Shown here: positions 1 through 7,942 of the stretch, piece after piece
Numbering within the stretch: position 1 is the stretch's first letter
Layout: each line of letters starts with the position of its first letter
Assembly (NCBI RefSeq): GCF_020742345.1
Contig: NZ_DYXC01000125.1
Location: 1-48,194 of the forward strand
DNA length: 48,194 bases
Source: Enteractinococcus helveticum
GTDB lineage: Bacteria > Actinomycetota > Actinomycetes > Actinomycetales > Micrococcaceae
Direction of reading: 5' to 3'
Translations under genes and position numbers: made by a program
Notes under the pieces: generated by a model
The model's input: the letters and a program-made list of their open reading frames with translations, nothing else
The model's database searches: none
What the model was told of the DNA's origin: nothing

Positions 1-7
1 GATCGCC

Positions 8-175
8 TCAGTTTCGACAGTGAGGAGGTCAATTTATAGAGTGACGACGCCAGTTTATACAGTGAGGACGTCACTTTGTTCAGTGACAGCGTCAGTTTAT
101 ACACTGAGGCCATCACTTTATACAGTGAGGACGTCACTTTATACAGTGATGACCCAAACTTCTCGAGTGAGGAAG
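8..175. repeat. 21-bp tandem repeat array (8 units) with internal palindrome
   Basis: Eight consecutive units of exactly 21 bp begin at 8, 29, 50, 71, 92, 113, 134 and 155. The best units (113-133, 134-154) read TCACT-TTATAC-AGTGA followed by GGACG, so each unit holds a 5-bp inverted repeat around a 6-bp AT-rich centre. Units decay at both ends, and the array may continue left of the window. A 21-bp period is two helical turns, so protein sites would lie on one DNA face. The plus-strand reading frame through it (20-388) only translates the repeat into a 7-residue period and is not a credible gene. Multiple short terminal repeats are typical of IS21-family ends, and operator or iteron arrays are other options; no transposase is visible in the window. 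Confidence 0.85.
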
Positions 176-187
176 CAACTTGCTACA

Positions 188-474
188 CGGGTAAGGCAGG
201 CCGCGGCGTGCTCATGTCTTCGGCTTCCGGGAGGGCCTGACAATCACGAATATGTGTCAGCACAAGGTGCACATAAATCTTGCAATGTGCCCTCGGCCCA
301 GCTGACGGTGGGGATTTACGACCGTAACTTCTTGGCCTGTAGTGGCCGCGTATCTTTGACTTTGTGCTGTTGGTCGAAATCGCATTGAAAGCCAGCTCTC
401 TTATACCGCGAGTTGCCCGAAAGGTCAATGAAAACGGCGAAATAATGCGGAATTGACCGCCATGTGAACGTCTC
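188..474. other. Non-coding stretch with small inverted repeats
   Basis: I see no credible gene here; the long minus-strand open frame (183-611) is Arg/Ser/Pro-rich, resembles no family I know and crosses the candidate RNA. Short perfect inverted repeats are present: CTGACA/TGTCAG (237-242, 255-260), GCACAT/ATGTGC (269-274, 285-290) and GGTCAAT/ATTGACC (423-429, 452-458). They could be remnants of a mobile element or regulatory sites; nothing decides this. Confidence 0.4.
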
Positions 475-504
475 TTGCTTATCTCTGCGTTAGCCAGATA
501 GAGT
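475..504 (+). promoter_or_regulatory. Putative promoter of the candidate small RNA
   Basis: TTGCTT (475-480) and TAGAGT (499-504) are separated by 18 bp. The -10 box has the same TANNNT form seen before many genes of this window. With the usual 7-nt spacing the transcript would begin at about 512, the base before the 5' strand of the closing helix of the structure at 513-597. Confidence 0.45.
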
Positions 505-511
505 GACTTAC

Positions 512-640
512 AGATGTCGGGTTGCGGTACCCCCGGGCTCCAAATCATTAGCCGCTTCGAGCGGCCACACGCCGTGAGGCGTGCCCGGCCCGGCATCGTA
601 AGCTTGAGCATCCCGGCCTGTTCGCAGGCCGGGATTTCGC
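512..640 (+). ncRNA. Candidate structured small RNA (about 125 nt), family unknown
   Basis: Bases 513-521 (GATGTCGGG) pair with 589-597 (CCCGGCATC) in a 9-bp closing helix with one G-T pair. Inside it 533-537 (CCGGG) pairs with 584-588 (CCCGG), and two hairpins follow: 551-555/561-565 (GCCGC/GCGGC, 5-nt loop) and 568-573/578-583 (CACGCC/GGCGTG, GTGA tetraloop). GGGT/ACCC (519-522/529-532) is an alternative small hairpin. A strong terminator-like hairpin follows at 610-635. The promoter-like boxes upstream place the 5' end at the start of the closing helix. It does not fit tRNA (no T-arm, no CCA context), tmRNA, SRP RNA, RNase P RNA or the C-rich loops of 6C RNA. Function is unknown. Confidence 0.4.
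610..640 (+). terminator. Hairpin terminator of the candidate small RNA
   Basis: An 11-bp perfect stem, ATCCCGGCCTG (610-620) with CAGGCCGGGAT (625-635), closes on a TTCG tetraloop and is followed by TTTCGCATTCC. The T-tract is weak, as is common in high-GC actinobacteria. Confidence 0.6.
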
Positions 641-803
641 ATTCCTAAGTGGGCCAGTCAATGCGAACCATACACACTTTTTGCGCCATTGATCAAGCGA
701 TTCCACTGATGATTAACTCCAGTGTGCTCGTCCCCACAGCAATGATAGGTCAGGACTTTGAACGGGATGAATTATGCGGTGACAAACTCTGTGCTAAAAC
801 ACT
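641..803. other. Intergenic stretch, nothing recognised
   Basis: Between the small-RNA terminator and the pst terminator I see no open frame or RNA with support. A short CACTG/CAGTG inverted repeat is present near 705-735. Confidence 0.4.
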
Positions 804-844
804 GATGCGGCGAGGTTCTTTGAAGTAAAGAACCTCACCGCATC
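804..844 (-). terminator. Terminator after pstB
   Basis: A long stem, GATGCGG-C-GAGGTTCTTT (804-821) with AAAGAACCTC-A-CCGCATC (827-844), has 17 paired bases, one C-A mismatch and a 5-nt loop. Read on the minus strand it lies about 20 bp after the pstB stop codon and is followed by a TTTT run, so it ends the pst operon. Confidence 0.8.
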
Positions 845-862
845 GGTGGTTGCTGGCGTGTT

Positions 863-1642
863 TTAGCCGAAGCGTCCAGAAATATAGGCTTCAGTCTGCT
901 CGTTGGATGGGTTATTAAAGATGGTGGTGGTGTCGTCGTATTCGATGAGCATGCCTGGTTCACCGATGGCCTGCAGGTTGAAGAACGCCGTCTTATCGGC
1001 GACACGTGCAGCCTGCTGCATGTTGTGGGTGACGATGACGACGGTGTAGTCCTCTTTCAGTTCGTGAATGAGGTCTTCAATCGCCAGGGTTGAGATTGGG
1101 TCCAGCGCGGAAGCTGGCTCATCCATAAGGATGACTTCTGGTTCGATGGCAATTGTGCGGGCGATGCACAGGCGCTGCTGCTGACCACCCGACAGGCCAC
1201 CACCTGGACGATCCAGGCGGTCCTTGACTTCGTTCCACAGGTTGGCACCGGTCAGGGAACGCTCTAGGATCGCTTCGGACTCTGATTTCGACAGGCGGAT
1301 GCCGTTGAGCTGATAACCGGCCAACACGTTTTCACGGATCGACATGGTTGGGAAAGGGTTCGGGCGCTGAAAAACCATGCCCACGGTTGACCGGACACGA
1401 ACCGGATCGACGTCGGAGGAGTTGATGTTTTCGTCGTCCAACAGGATCTGGCCTTCGGCGCGAGCACCCGGAGTGACTTCGTGCATGCGGTTCAGCGTGC
1501 GCAGGAAAGTGGTTTTGCCACAGCCAGATGGGCCGATAAAAGCGGTCACGGAACGTGGCGCAATTTTGATGCTGACGTCTTTGACGGCCAAGAAATCGCC
1601 GTAGTAGCAATTGAGATCGATGGCTTCGATACTTTTTGCCAT
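863..1642 (-). CDS. pstB: Phosphate ABC transporter ATP-binding protein PstB
   Basis: PstB is the cytoplasmic ATPase of the PstSCAB high-affinity phosphate importer. The 259-residue product has the usual family length. Visible motifs are Walker A GPSGCGKTT (about residues 37-45), the Q-loop in MVFQRPNPF, which is typical of PstB, the signature LSGGQQQR, Walker B VILMDEP and the switch His in VTHNMQQ. It is the last gene of the minus-strand pst operon, 38 bp after pstA, with RBS AAAGGA before the ATG. No phoU follows, so that regulator must be encoded elsewhere or be absent. Confidence 0.97.
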   Translation of the reverse strand: MAKSIEAIDLNCYYGDFLAVKDVSIKIAPRSVTAFIGPSGCGKTTFLRTLNRMHEVTPGARAEGQILLDDENINSSDVDPVRVRSTVGMVFQRPNPFPTMSIRENVLAGYQLNGIRLSKSESEAILERSLTGANLWNEVKDRLDRPGGGLSGGQQQRLCIARTIAIEPEVILMDEPASALDPISTLAIEDLIHELKEDYTVVIVTHNMQQAARVADKTAFFNLQAIGEPGMLIEYDDTTTIFNNPSNEQTEAYISGRFG

Positions 1643-1680
1643 GAGAATCTTTCCTTTAGTTGAGTAACCCAGAACCGAGC

Positions 1681-2913
1681 TTATTTGCCGGTCTTGGGTG
1701 CGAAGTATTTAGCGATTGCACGGGCGGCGAGGTTCAGGCCCATGACGATGACGATCAGCACGAGGGCACCCGCCCAGGCACGTGCCATTGATGGGTCACC
1801 TGCAGCCGGTGCGGTTGGGTTGACCAGCTGGCGGTAAATGTACACCGGCAGGGCGGTCATCCACTCGGAGAACGGGTTCCAGTTGGTTGTTGCCGCATAG
1901 CCTGCGGTTACCAGGATCGGTGCGGTTTCACCGGTTACCCGGGCAATGGCCAGAGTGACTCCGGATGCGATACCCGACATTGCGGTCGGCAGTACGACTT
2001 TCATGATGGTGCGCCATTTACGCACGCCCAGGGCGTAGGATGCTTCGCGCAGTTCATCGGCGACCACCGAGAGCATTTCTTCTGTGGATCGAACGACAAC
2101 CGGGATCATCAACACGCTCAGTGCCAGTGCTGCAGCAAAGCCGGTTTTGACCGATTGCAGTGCCTGTGGGGAATCGCCGACGATCAGTTCAATGAGCAAG
2201 CTCAGACCAGCAAAGGCGAACAGACCGGCAACAATCGAGGGGATACCGGTCATAACGTCGACGAAGAAGCGGATTGCGCGGGAGAAAACGTTTCGGTTGG
2301 AGTATTCGACCAGATAAATCGAGGCGAATAGGCCGACCGGAATCGAAATGACACTGGCAAGGATCGTGATCATCACGGTGCCGACCAGGCCGTGCAGAAT
2401 ACCGCCTTGTAGTGGGGCACCGTCAGTCTGGGTGGCGATGTCGTCTGCACCCACTACGCCCTGCATGTCTGTGGTCAACAGCCCTGGGTGGGCTATCAGG
2501 GTGGGGAGACCTTCGGATACCACAGACCAAATGACGGAGATCAGTGGGATCAGTGCAATGAGGAATGCAGTCCAGATTAGGTGACGCCAGAATTCGTCTA
2601 TGGCTTTCAGTCGATCTTCCATGATTCGGCTGGCAATATACATCGATGCGATGTATAGCAGGCCCGCGATGAGGACGAAGCCAATGATGCTGAAAGTTTC
2701 AAACAGCAGCATGGTCATAATGGCCGAAACCAGCAGAGACCCGGCAGCTGCAACCATCCAGGTCCAAGATGGTTTCCGGTTGGCGGTCAGGGAGTCCAAC
2801 CGGGATTTGTGAGTTTTTGGCGTCATCTCTTGTGGTTTCTTTTCGCCGTTCGGGTCCTGTGATGGCGGGACTGGGGTCGTGACTTTGGTACGCGAATGAA
2901 TTTGGGAGCTCAT
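1681..2913 (-). CDS. pstA: Phosphate ABC transporter permease PstA
   Basis: PstA is one of the two membrane subunits of the phosphate importer. The C-terminal 230 residues hold the binding-protein-dependent permease domain, with the EAA-like loop around REASYALGVRKWRTI that contacts PstB. The protein has 410 residues, against roughly 280-300 in enteric bacteria: a hydrophilic N-terminal stretch (about 1-48) and extra hydrophobic segments (about 49-68, 72-96) precede the core, as in other actinobacterial PstA proteins. Its ATG overlaps the pstC stop codon (ATGA), so translation is probably coupled. RBS GAGGGG lies just upstream. Confidence 0.95.
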   Translation of the reverse strand: MSSQIHSRTKVTTPVPPSQDPNGEKKPQEMTPKTHKSRLDSLTANRKPSWTWMVAAAGSLLVSAIMTMLLFETFSIIGFVLIAGLLYIASMYIASRIMEDRLKAIDEFWRHLIWTAFLIALIPLISVIWSVVSEGLPTLIAHPGLLTTDMQGVVGADDIATQTDGAPLQGGILHGLVGTVMITILASVISIPVGLFASIYLVEYSNRNVFSRAIRFFVDVMTGIPSIVAGLFAFAGLSLLIELIVGDSPQALQSVKTGFAAALALSVLMIPVVVRSTEEMLSVVADELREASYALGVRKWRTIMKVVLPTAMSGIASGVTLAIARVTGETAPILVTAGYAATTNWNPFSEWMTALPVYIYRQLVNPTAPAAGDPSMARAWAGALVLIVIVMGLNLAARAIAKYFAPKTGK

Positions 2914-3866
2914 GACATCCCCTCAGCTTTCTTCGCGTGACTGTTGACGATCGCCCTTGCGATGACGTTGACGATTAGGGTGATCACAAACAGCATCAGT
3001 CCCGCTGCAATCAGTTCGGACTGTCGTTGACCGAAGGCTTCTGGGAAGTTTAGTGCAATTTCCGATGGAATTGTTGCGTTGACCCCCGAGGTGAGCAGCG
3101 ACCAGGAGAAAGCACCTGGGGACAGCACCATGGTCACGGCCATGGTTTCACCGAGTGCGCGTCCAAGGGCGAGCATGATCGAGGAGATAATGCCGGCACG
3201 AGCAAAAGGGAAAACGGTCATTTTGATCATTTCCCAACGAGTCGCACCAAGGCCAAGTGCTGCTTCTTCCTGCAGATGTGGCACTTGAAGGAAGATTTCG
3301 CGGCACAGGGCGGTCATGATCGGCAAGACCATAACGGCAAGAACAACGCCGGAGGTCATAATGGTTCGACCGGTGGTCGATGGGTCACCGGCGAATAGTG
3401 GGATGAATCCTAAGTTGTTGTGCAACCACTGGTATAGGGGCACCATGAGCGGTGCCAGTACGAGCATGCCCCAGGCACCGTAGACAACGGAGGGGATAGC
3501 GGCCAGCAGGTCGATAATATACCCGATGGTGTTAGCGAAGCGACGTGGCGCGTAGTGGCTGATGAACAGTGAAACGCCTATGGCGATTGGGGTAGCCAGT
3601 AAGAGTGCGATGGCGGAGACAATGATCGTTCCGGCCATGAGTGGCCAGACATAAGACCAGAAATCTATAGCCTCGTCAGCACCCGGACCGAAAGTATCGG
3701 GAGCAATAGCCGGCAGGGATCGTATCAGCAGGAAGAGGGCCACGAAAGCCAGCACGACCAGAATGATCACGCCGCCGGTCCACGACATGCCTTTGAAGAC
3801 TTTATCCCCCACCGCGGAAGTGGTATTACGCGCTGGTGGCTTGGTGCGCGGGGATGTGGTTGTCAC
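2910..3866 (-). CDS. pstC: Phosphate ABC transporter permease PstC
   Basis: PstC pairs with PstA to form the phosphate channel in the membrane. The 318-residue product has an N-terminal transmembrane segment followed by the permease domain, with the loop EAALGLGATRWEMI facing the ATPase. I chose GTG at 3866 because CAGGAG lies eight bases upstream; an ATG at 3908 gives 14 extra residues without a ribosome binding site. It sits between pstS (104-bp gap, which may allow higher expression of pstS alone) and pstA (4-bp overlap). Confidence 0.95.
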   Translation of the reverse strand: MTTTSPRTKPPARNTTSAVGDKVFKGMSWTGGVIILVVLAFVALFLLIRSLPAIAPDTFGPGADEAIDFWSYVWPLMAGTIIVSAIALLLATPIAIGVSLFISHYAPRRFANTIGYIIDLLAAIPSVVYGAWGMLVLAPLMVPLYQWLHNNLGFIPLFAGDPSTTGRTIMTSGVVLAVMVLPIMTALCREIFLQVPHLQEEAALGLGATRWEMIKMTVFPFARAGIISSIMLALGRALGETMAVTMVLSPGAFSWSLLTSGVNATIPSEIALNFPEAFGQRQSELIAAGLMLFVITLIVNVIARAIVNSHAKKAEGMS

Positions 3867-3970
3867 GTTGTACTCCTGTAACGTTTTATGAATAAAAGTG
3901 TCTTTCATGCCAATACCACCGCCTGTGGTGCCAAGCGGTGGTATCAGCTACTGAAAGCTAATTTCCTGGC

Positions 3971-5068
3971 TTAGCCAGCAACAGTAATCGCATCGATGCG
4001 CTCGGTAGCTTCGCTGCGAATAGTCTCCGAGATTGGTGCGGAACCGGCTGATTCTTCAGCAGCGGCCTGACCGTCTTCGGAAATGACGTAGTTCCCAAAG
4101 GCCTTGACCTGGTTTACCATTTCTTCGTTATCGTAAGTGTCACAGAAAATGTGGTAGGAGATCATGACGATCGGGTAGACACCCTCTTCTTCGGTGCTGC
4201 GATCGAGGATGCGAGCACCTTCAGCCTCTGGGTCTTCTTCGGCGGTTTCAACAGCTGAAGCTGCTGCTTCAGCCGAGTACTCGACGTAGTCGTCACCAAC
4301 ACCAACAGCAATTGTGGACAGGTCACCGATCTGGGAGGCATCCGCATAGGTGATGGCCCCCTCGGTGTCAGTGGTCAAGGAAACAACACCAGAAGTCTGC
4401 TGTGCAGATTCACCGGTGAGTTCTTCTGGCCATGCATCGGCAGCTTCCCATGTCCAAACATCGCCTGCTGCACCGTTGAGGTAGTCAGTGAAGTTTTCGG
4501 TGGTACCGGAGTCATCGGAGCGGTGAACAACGGTGATATCGGTTGCTGGCAGTTCTACGCCTTCGTTCTGCTCAGCGATTTCTGCATCGTCCCAGGAGGT
4601 GATTTCGCCTGCAAATACCTTGGCGATGGTTTCTGGGTTCATGTTCAGAGTGTCGACACCTTCGAGGTTGAAGGCCACAGCAACTGGTGAGATGTAGGAA
4701 GGTACGTGGAATACGTTACCGGAACCGCATGCCTGCTCTTGTTCTTCGGCGTCCATCGCTGAGTCAGAGCCCGCAAAAGTATACTGGCCGGCGATGAAGC
4801 CTTCACGACCAGAGCCGGAGCCAACCGGGTCGTATTGCACAGTCAGATCTGGGTGAGCTTCGGTGATACCGGAGGTCCAAGCAGTCATGGCGGCTTCCTG
4901 CGATGAGGCGCCACCACCGATCAGGTTCCCCGATACTTCGGCCGAGGCCTGTTCACCGGAGTCACCACCGGCATTTTCATCAGCAGAGTCGTCAGACGAG
5001 CAAGCTGCCAGAGCCAGAGCGGCTACGGATGCGATAGCAGCGGAGCGGTAAAAACGAGAAAACTTCAC
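3971..5068 (-). CDS. pstS: Phosphate-binding lipoprotein PstS
   Basis: PstS is the extracellular phosphate receptor of the Pst system, anchored as a lipoprotein. The N-terminus is KFSRFYRS followed by a hydrophobic run and the lipobox LALAAC, then an acidic Ser/Asp/Glu-rich linker. The phosphate-binding core carries GGGASSQEAA and the typical VGSGSGREGF and RSDDSGTTENFT segments. The start is GTG at 5068, preceded by AGAGGA; a frame open to 5233 adds 55 residues of non-secretory character that would hide the signal peptide and run into the PHO box, so I reject it. It is the first gene of the pst operon and probably under PhoP control. Confidence 0.96.
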   Translation of the reverse strand: MKFSRFYRSAAIASVAALALAACSSDDSADENAGGDSGEQASAEVSGNLIGGGASSQEAAMTAWTSGITEAHPDLTVQYDPVGSGSGREGFIAGQYTFAGSDSAMDAEEQEQACGSGNVFHVPSYISPVAVAFNLEGVDTLNMNPETIAKVFAGEITSWDDAEIAEQNEGVELPATDITVVHRSDDSGTTENFTDYLNGAAGDVWTWEAADAWPEELTGESAQQTSGVVSLTTDTEGAITYADASQIGDLSTIAVGVGDDYVEYSAEAAASAVETAEEDPEAEGARILDRSTEEEGVYPIVMISYHIFCDTYDNEEMVNQVKAFGNYVISEDGQAAAEESAGSAPISETIRSEATERIDAITVAG

Positions 5069-5188
5069 TGGTGTTTTCCTCTTTCGAGATTGTCGTGAGT
5101 CAGTACGTTGGGCCGGAAGGATTTTTGGCTTGGTGGCCCGACTACTCACAGAAGCTACGCAGACTAGGTAACCTGCTGGCTGTCGAAA

Positions 5189-5206
5189 GATGAACGGAGG
5201 GTTAAC
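5189..5206 (-). promoter_or_regulatory. PHO box (PhoP-type direct repeat) upstream of pstS
   Basis: Read on the minus strand the site is GTTAACC-CTCC-GTTCATC: two 7-bp direct repeats with a 4-bp spacer, each one base away from the actinobacterial PhoP repeat GTTCACC. It lies about 120-140 bp before the pstS start codon, between pstS and the divergent FUSC gene. The repeat rule is known from Streptomyces PhoP; binding here is inferred. Confidence 0.65.
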
Positions 5207-5260
5207 GTTTAGCAGCGCCGCGTTTTTCACCATTTTTCATTCAACTCGTAGGATATGAGC

Positions 5261-6433
5261 ATGGCTGAACGCATGCATACAACCCCGTTACCGGTAACCC
5301 CGGAACCCAGTGGTTGGCAGAAGGTCAAAAAATTCTTCTCCTCAAGATTCCGCTCGGGTGCATGGCGAGCCCGAAAAGCACTCATTCCTGCAGCAACATC
5401 GGCCATTGCGGCAGTAGCAGCATATGCTTTCGCGGCCATAATTTTTGGGCATAGCGAGCCGTATTTTGCGGCTACGTCGGCACTAATTTCCCTAGGTTTT
5501 GGACGCGACCCCCACATTCGCAAAGCCCTAGAAGTAGCAATCGGTGTGACATTAGGCATACTGGTCGGTGATACGTTACAGGCCTTACTTGGACAGGGCT
5601 ATTGGCAAGGCGTCATCGTAGTCTTTGTCACGATTATCCTCGCCCGTTTCATCGATGCTGGAGTCATCTTTACCACCCAGATGTCCATCCAGGCGGTGCT
5701 GGTGGTGCTATTGCCCATTCCCATCGAGGGCCCACTGAGCCGTTCGGTGGATGCCGTTATCGGTGGGGTCATCGCTATTGCGATCACTATGCTGATGCCG
5801 GTGTCATTTCGAAAAGAAGCTGTCGCGGGGATGCGCGAATTATTCACTTCCATCACCGCAACGCTGCGAGAATTATCCAGTGCTCTAGAAGAACAAGACT
5901 CCCGCAGCAGCTGGGTAGCGCTCATTGAGGCCCGCGGGCTACAGTCTAAAATTGATTCGGTTCGTGCAGAGTTATCCCGGGCCGATCAGACTGCCACGTA
6001 CTCCCCTACGCAACGTTCAGCCCGTCAAGATCTTCAAGAAATGTCGCGCACCTTGGAAAAGACAGACCTTGCAGTCCGTTCGCTACGCATCATTGCTCGG
6101 CGGGTGATTACGGTAATCGATGAGTTCGATACCAAGAGCCCAAAAGGCGACGATTTACAACGTATGTCCGCGTGGTTTTCTGACGCCGCTGATGCGATAG
6201 GTATTCTTGGACGCTCTGTTGCTGAACCGGTGGCTCCGGGACGACACCGATCGTTATCCGTGGCGCGAAATGCGTTGGGAGCGGCAACCACAAAACTTAC
6301 CCCGCACAATTTAGGGGCCAACACCCTACACGGTGAGGCTTTAGTGATGATGTGCCGACCGATGATGGTCGATTTCATTGAGGCCACCGGCTCGGATCAT
6401 CACGAAGCGTCCAACTATCTGCCCAACGTATAG
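5261..6433 (+). CDS. FUSC / aromatic acid exporter family membrane protein
   Basis: The 390-residue product resembles FUSC-type (DUF939/ArAE-like) inner-membrane proteins. It has a basic N-terminus, then about six hydrophobic segments in residues 40-185 (AIAAVAAYAFAAIIFG, VIVVFVTIILARFI, VLVVLLPIPI and others) and a soluble helical half that is rich in charged residues and probably forms coiled coils. Family members export aromatic acids or other small organic compounds; the substrate here is unknown. ATG at 5261 is preferred since AGGA lies seven bases upstream; ATG at 5255 is too close to it. The gene is divergent from pstS and shares its 190-bp intergenic region, which includes the PHO box. 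Confidence 0.8.
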   Translation: MAERMHTTPLPVTPEPSGWQKVKKFFSSRFRSGAWRARKALIPAATSAIAAVAAYAFAAIIFGHSEPYFAATSALISLGFGRDPHIRKALEVAIGVTLGILVGDTLQALLGQGYWQGVIVVFVTIILARFIDAGVIFTTQMSIQAVLVVLLPIPIEGPLSRSVDAVIGGVIAIAITMLMPVSFRKEAVAGMRELFTSITATLRELSSALEEQDSRSSWVALIEARGLQSKIDSVRAELSRADQTATYSPTQRSARQDLQEMSRTLEKTDLAVRSLRIIARRVITVIDEFDTKSPKGDDLQRMSAWFSDAADAIGILGRSVAEPVAPGRHRSLSVARNALGAATTKLTPHNLGANTLHGEALVMMCRPMMVDFIEATGSDHHEASNYLPNV

Positions 6434-6472
6434 TTCCTTTATCGTGTCCCTGCCAGCCAGTAGGCTAGCGGC

Positions 6473-7942
6473 ATGGCGAAATCACAGACCAAACTGGCCT
6501 ATAAGTGTTCCGAATGCGGTTGGATGACCGCAAAATGGACGGGACGCTGCGGCGAATGCCAAGCGTGGGGCACCATTGAAGAAGCCGGGGTTACCCCGGC
6601 CACCACACGTACCCCGTCAGCTCAGGTGGCCGTGGACGAGCTGGCCCAGCCCATTACCGAAGTTGATGCCTCCCACGCTGAGAGTTTTCCGACTGGAGTC
6701 TCAGAATTCGACCGTGTGCTCGGCTCCGGCTTGGTCCCGGGTGCTGTCATCCTGCTGGCCGGTGAGCCAGGTATCGGCAAGTCCACGATGGCCCTGGATA
6801 TCGCCGGACATGTTGCCGCAACCCGAACCGCCGAAGGCAAACAGCGCAAAACACTGTATCTGACCGGTGAAGAATCTGCCGCCCAAGTACGTGTGCGGGC
6901 CGAACGCATCGGCGCGCTACACAACAACCTGATGCTGGGTGCAGAAACAGATCTTGGCCAGGTATTAGGCCAGATCGAACAGATTCTGCCGGATTTTATG
7001 GTCATCGACTCGGTGCAGACCATACAATCATCGGCCATTGATGGCACACCCGGCGGACGAATGCAGATCCAAGAAGTTACCGCCAGCATTATTCGGTTGG
7101 CCAAACGCCACAATATCGCCACCATTCTGGTTGGCCACGTAACCAAAGAAGGCAGCATTGCCGGACCGCGCACCATGGAACACCTCGTCGACGTCGTCTG
7201 CCAATTTCAGGGTGACCGCCACTCCCAGCTGCGTTTTATTCGCTCGGTCAAAAACCGTTACGGTTCCACCGACGAGGTCGGCTGTTTTTCCATGCGCGAT
7301 TCCGGTATCGAATCAATCGATGACCCCTCCGGGCTATTTATCAACACCTTTGCCACCCCGGCGCCCGGTACGGCAATCACCGTGGCAATGGATGGGCACC
7401 GCCCACTGATGACTGAAGTCCAAGCGCTAGTGTCCACCAGTGGCGGCGGCTCACCGCGACGCGTAGTGACCGGGCTAGTCCAGTCCCGCCTCAATACGGT
7501 CGTGGCCATCTTGTCACGGCATTTCAAAATCGATATGACCAACCAGGACGTCTACGCCTCCACAGTCGGGGGCATAACCGTGCACGAACCAGCCGCCGAC
7601 CTCTCCCTGGCTGCCGCCATCTTATCGTCGCGCAGTGACACCCCACTCCCCCGCAGCACAGTGGTGATCGGCGAGATTTCACTAGCCGGCGAACTCCGCC
7701 CGGTAACCGGTATGGAACGCCGCCTCAAAGAAGCCTTCCGACTGGGATTCAAACACGCCATCGTGCCAAAAGAAAACGAACTAACCACCCCGCAAGGCAT
7801 GCGTGTAGTCCAAACCGATTCGCTAGGTGACGCCATGACCGCTCTCTTCGACCCGGCCTTCCGGCCACCACCGCGACCATCAGCCAGTCAGAAACTCGCC
7901 GACGTCATCAAACTCAGTCCCGACGACGTGTGGGAAAACTAG
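6473..7942 (+). CDS. radA: DNA repair protein RadA (Sms)
   Basis: RadA is a RecA-like ATPase that promotes branch migration in recombinational repair. The 489 residues show the full architecture: a C4 zinc finger (Cys12, 15, 26, 29), Walker A GEPGIGKST (97-105), Walker B FMVIDS, the RadA-specific motif as KNRYG (260-264; usually KNRFG), and a C-terminal Lon-protease-like domain. TAGGCT lies six bases before the ATG, so the mRNA is probably leaderless. The stop codon overlaps that of the convergent downstream gene in a shared CTAG. Confidence 0.97.
   Translation: MAKSQTKLAYKCSECGWMTAKWTGRCGECQAWGTIEEAGVTPATTRTPSAQVAVDELAQPITEVDASHAESFPTGVSEFDRVLGSGLVPGAVILLAGEPGIGKSTMALDIAGHVAATRTAEGKQRKTLYLTGEESAAQVRVRAERIGALHNNLMLGAETDLGQVLGQIEQILPDFMVIDSVQTIQSSAIDGTPGGRMQIQEVTASIIRLAKRHNIATILVGHVTKEGSIAGPRTMEHLVDVVCQFQGDRHSQLRFIRSVKNRYGSTDEVGCFSMRDSGIESIDDPSGLFINTFATPAPGTAITVAMDGHRPLMTEVQALVSTSGGGSPRRVVTGLVQSRLNTVVAILSRHFKIDMTNQDVYASTVGGITVHEPAADLSLAAAILSSRSDTPLPRSTVVIGEISLAGELRPVTGMERRLKEAFRLGFKHAIVPKENELTTPQGMRVVQTDSLGDAMTALFDPAFRPPPRPSASQKLADVIKLSPDDVWEN

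Noticed and set aside
20..388. Open frame of 122 codons with a 7-residue repeat
   Set aside because: It only translates the 21-bp DNA repeats; the remainder has no protein-like pattern and there is no ribosome site.
513..597. tRNA or selC-like gene
   Set aside because: The closing helix and arms superficially recall a cloverleaf, but there is no consistent anticodon arm, T-arm or CCA end.
183..611. Minus-strand frame of 142 codons
   Set aside because: Arg/Ser/Pro-rich composition, no family resemblance, and it overlaps the plus-strand structured RNA unit.
5599..5928. Two 108-codon frames inside the FUSC gene on both strands
   Set aside because: Shadow frames of the FUSC coding region.
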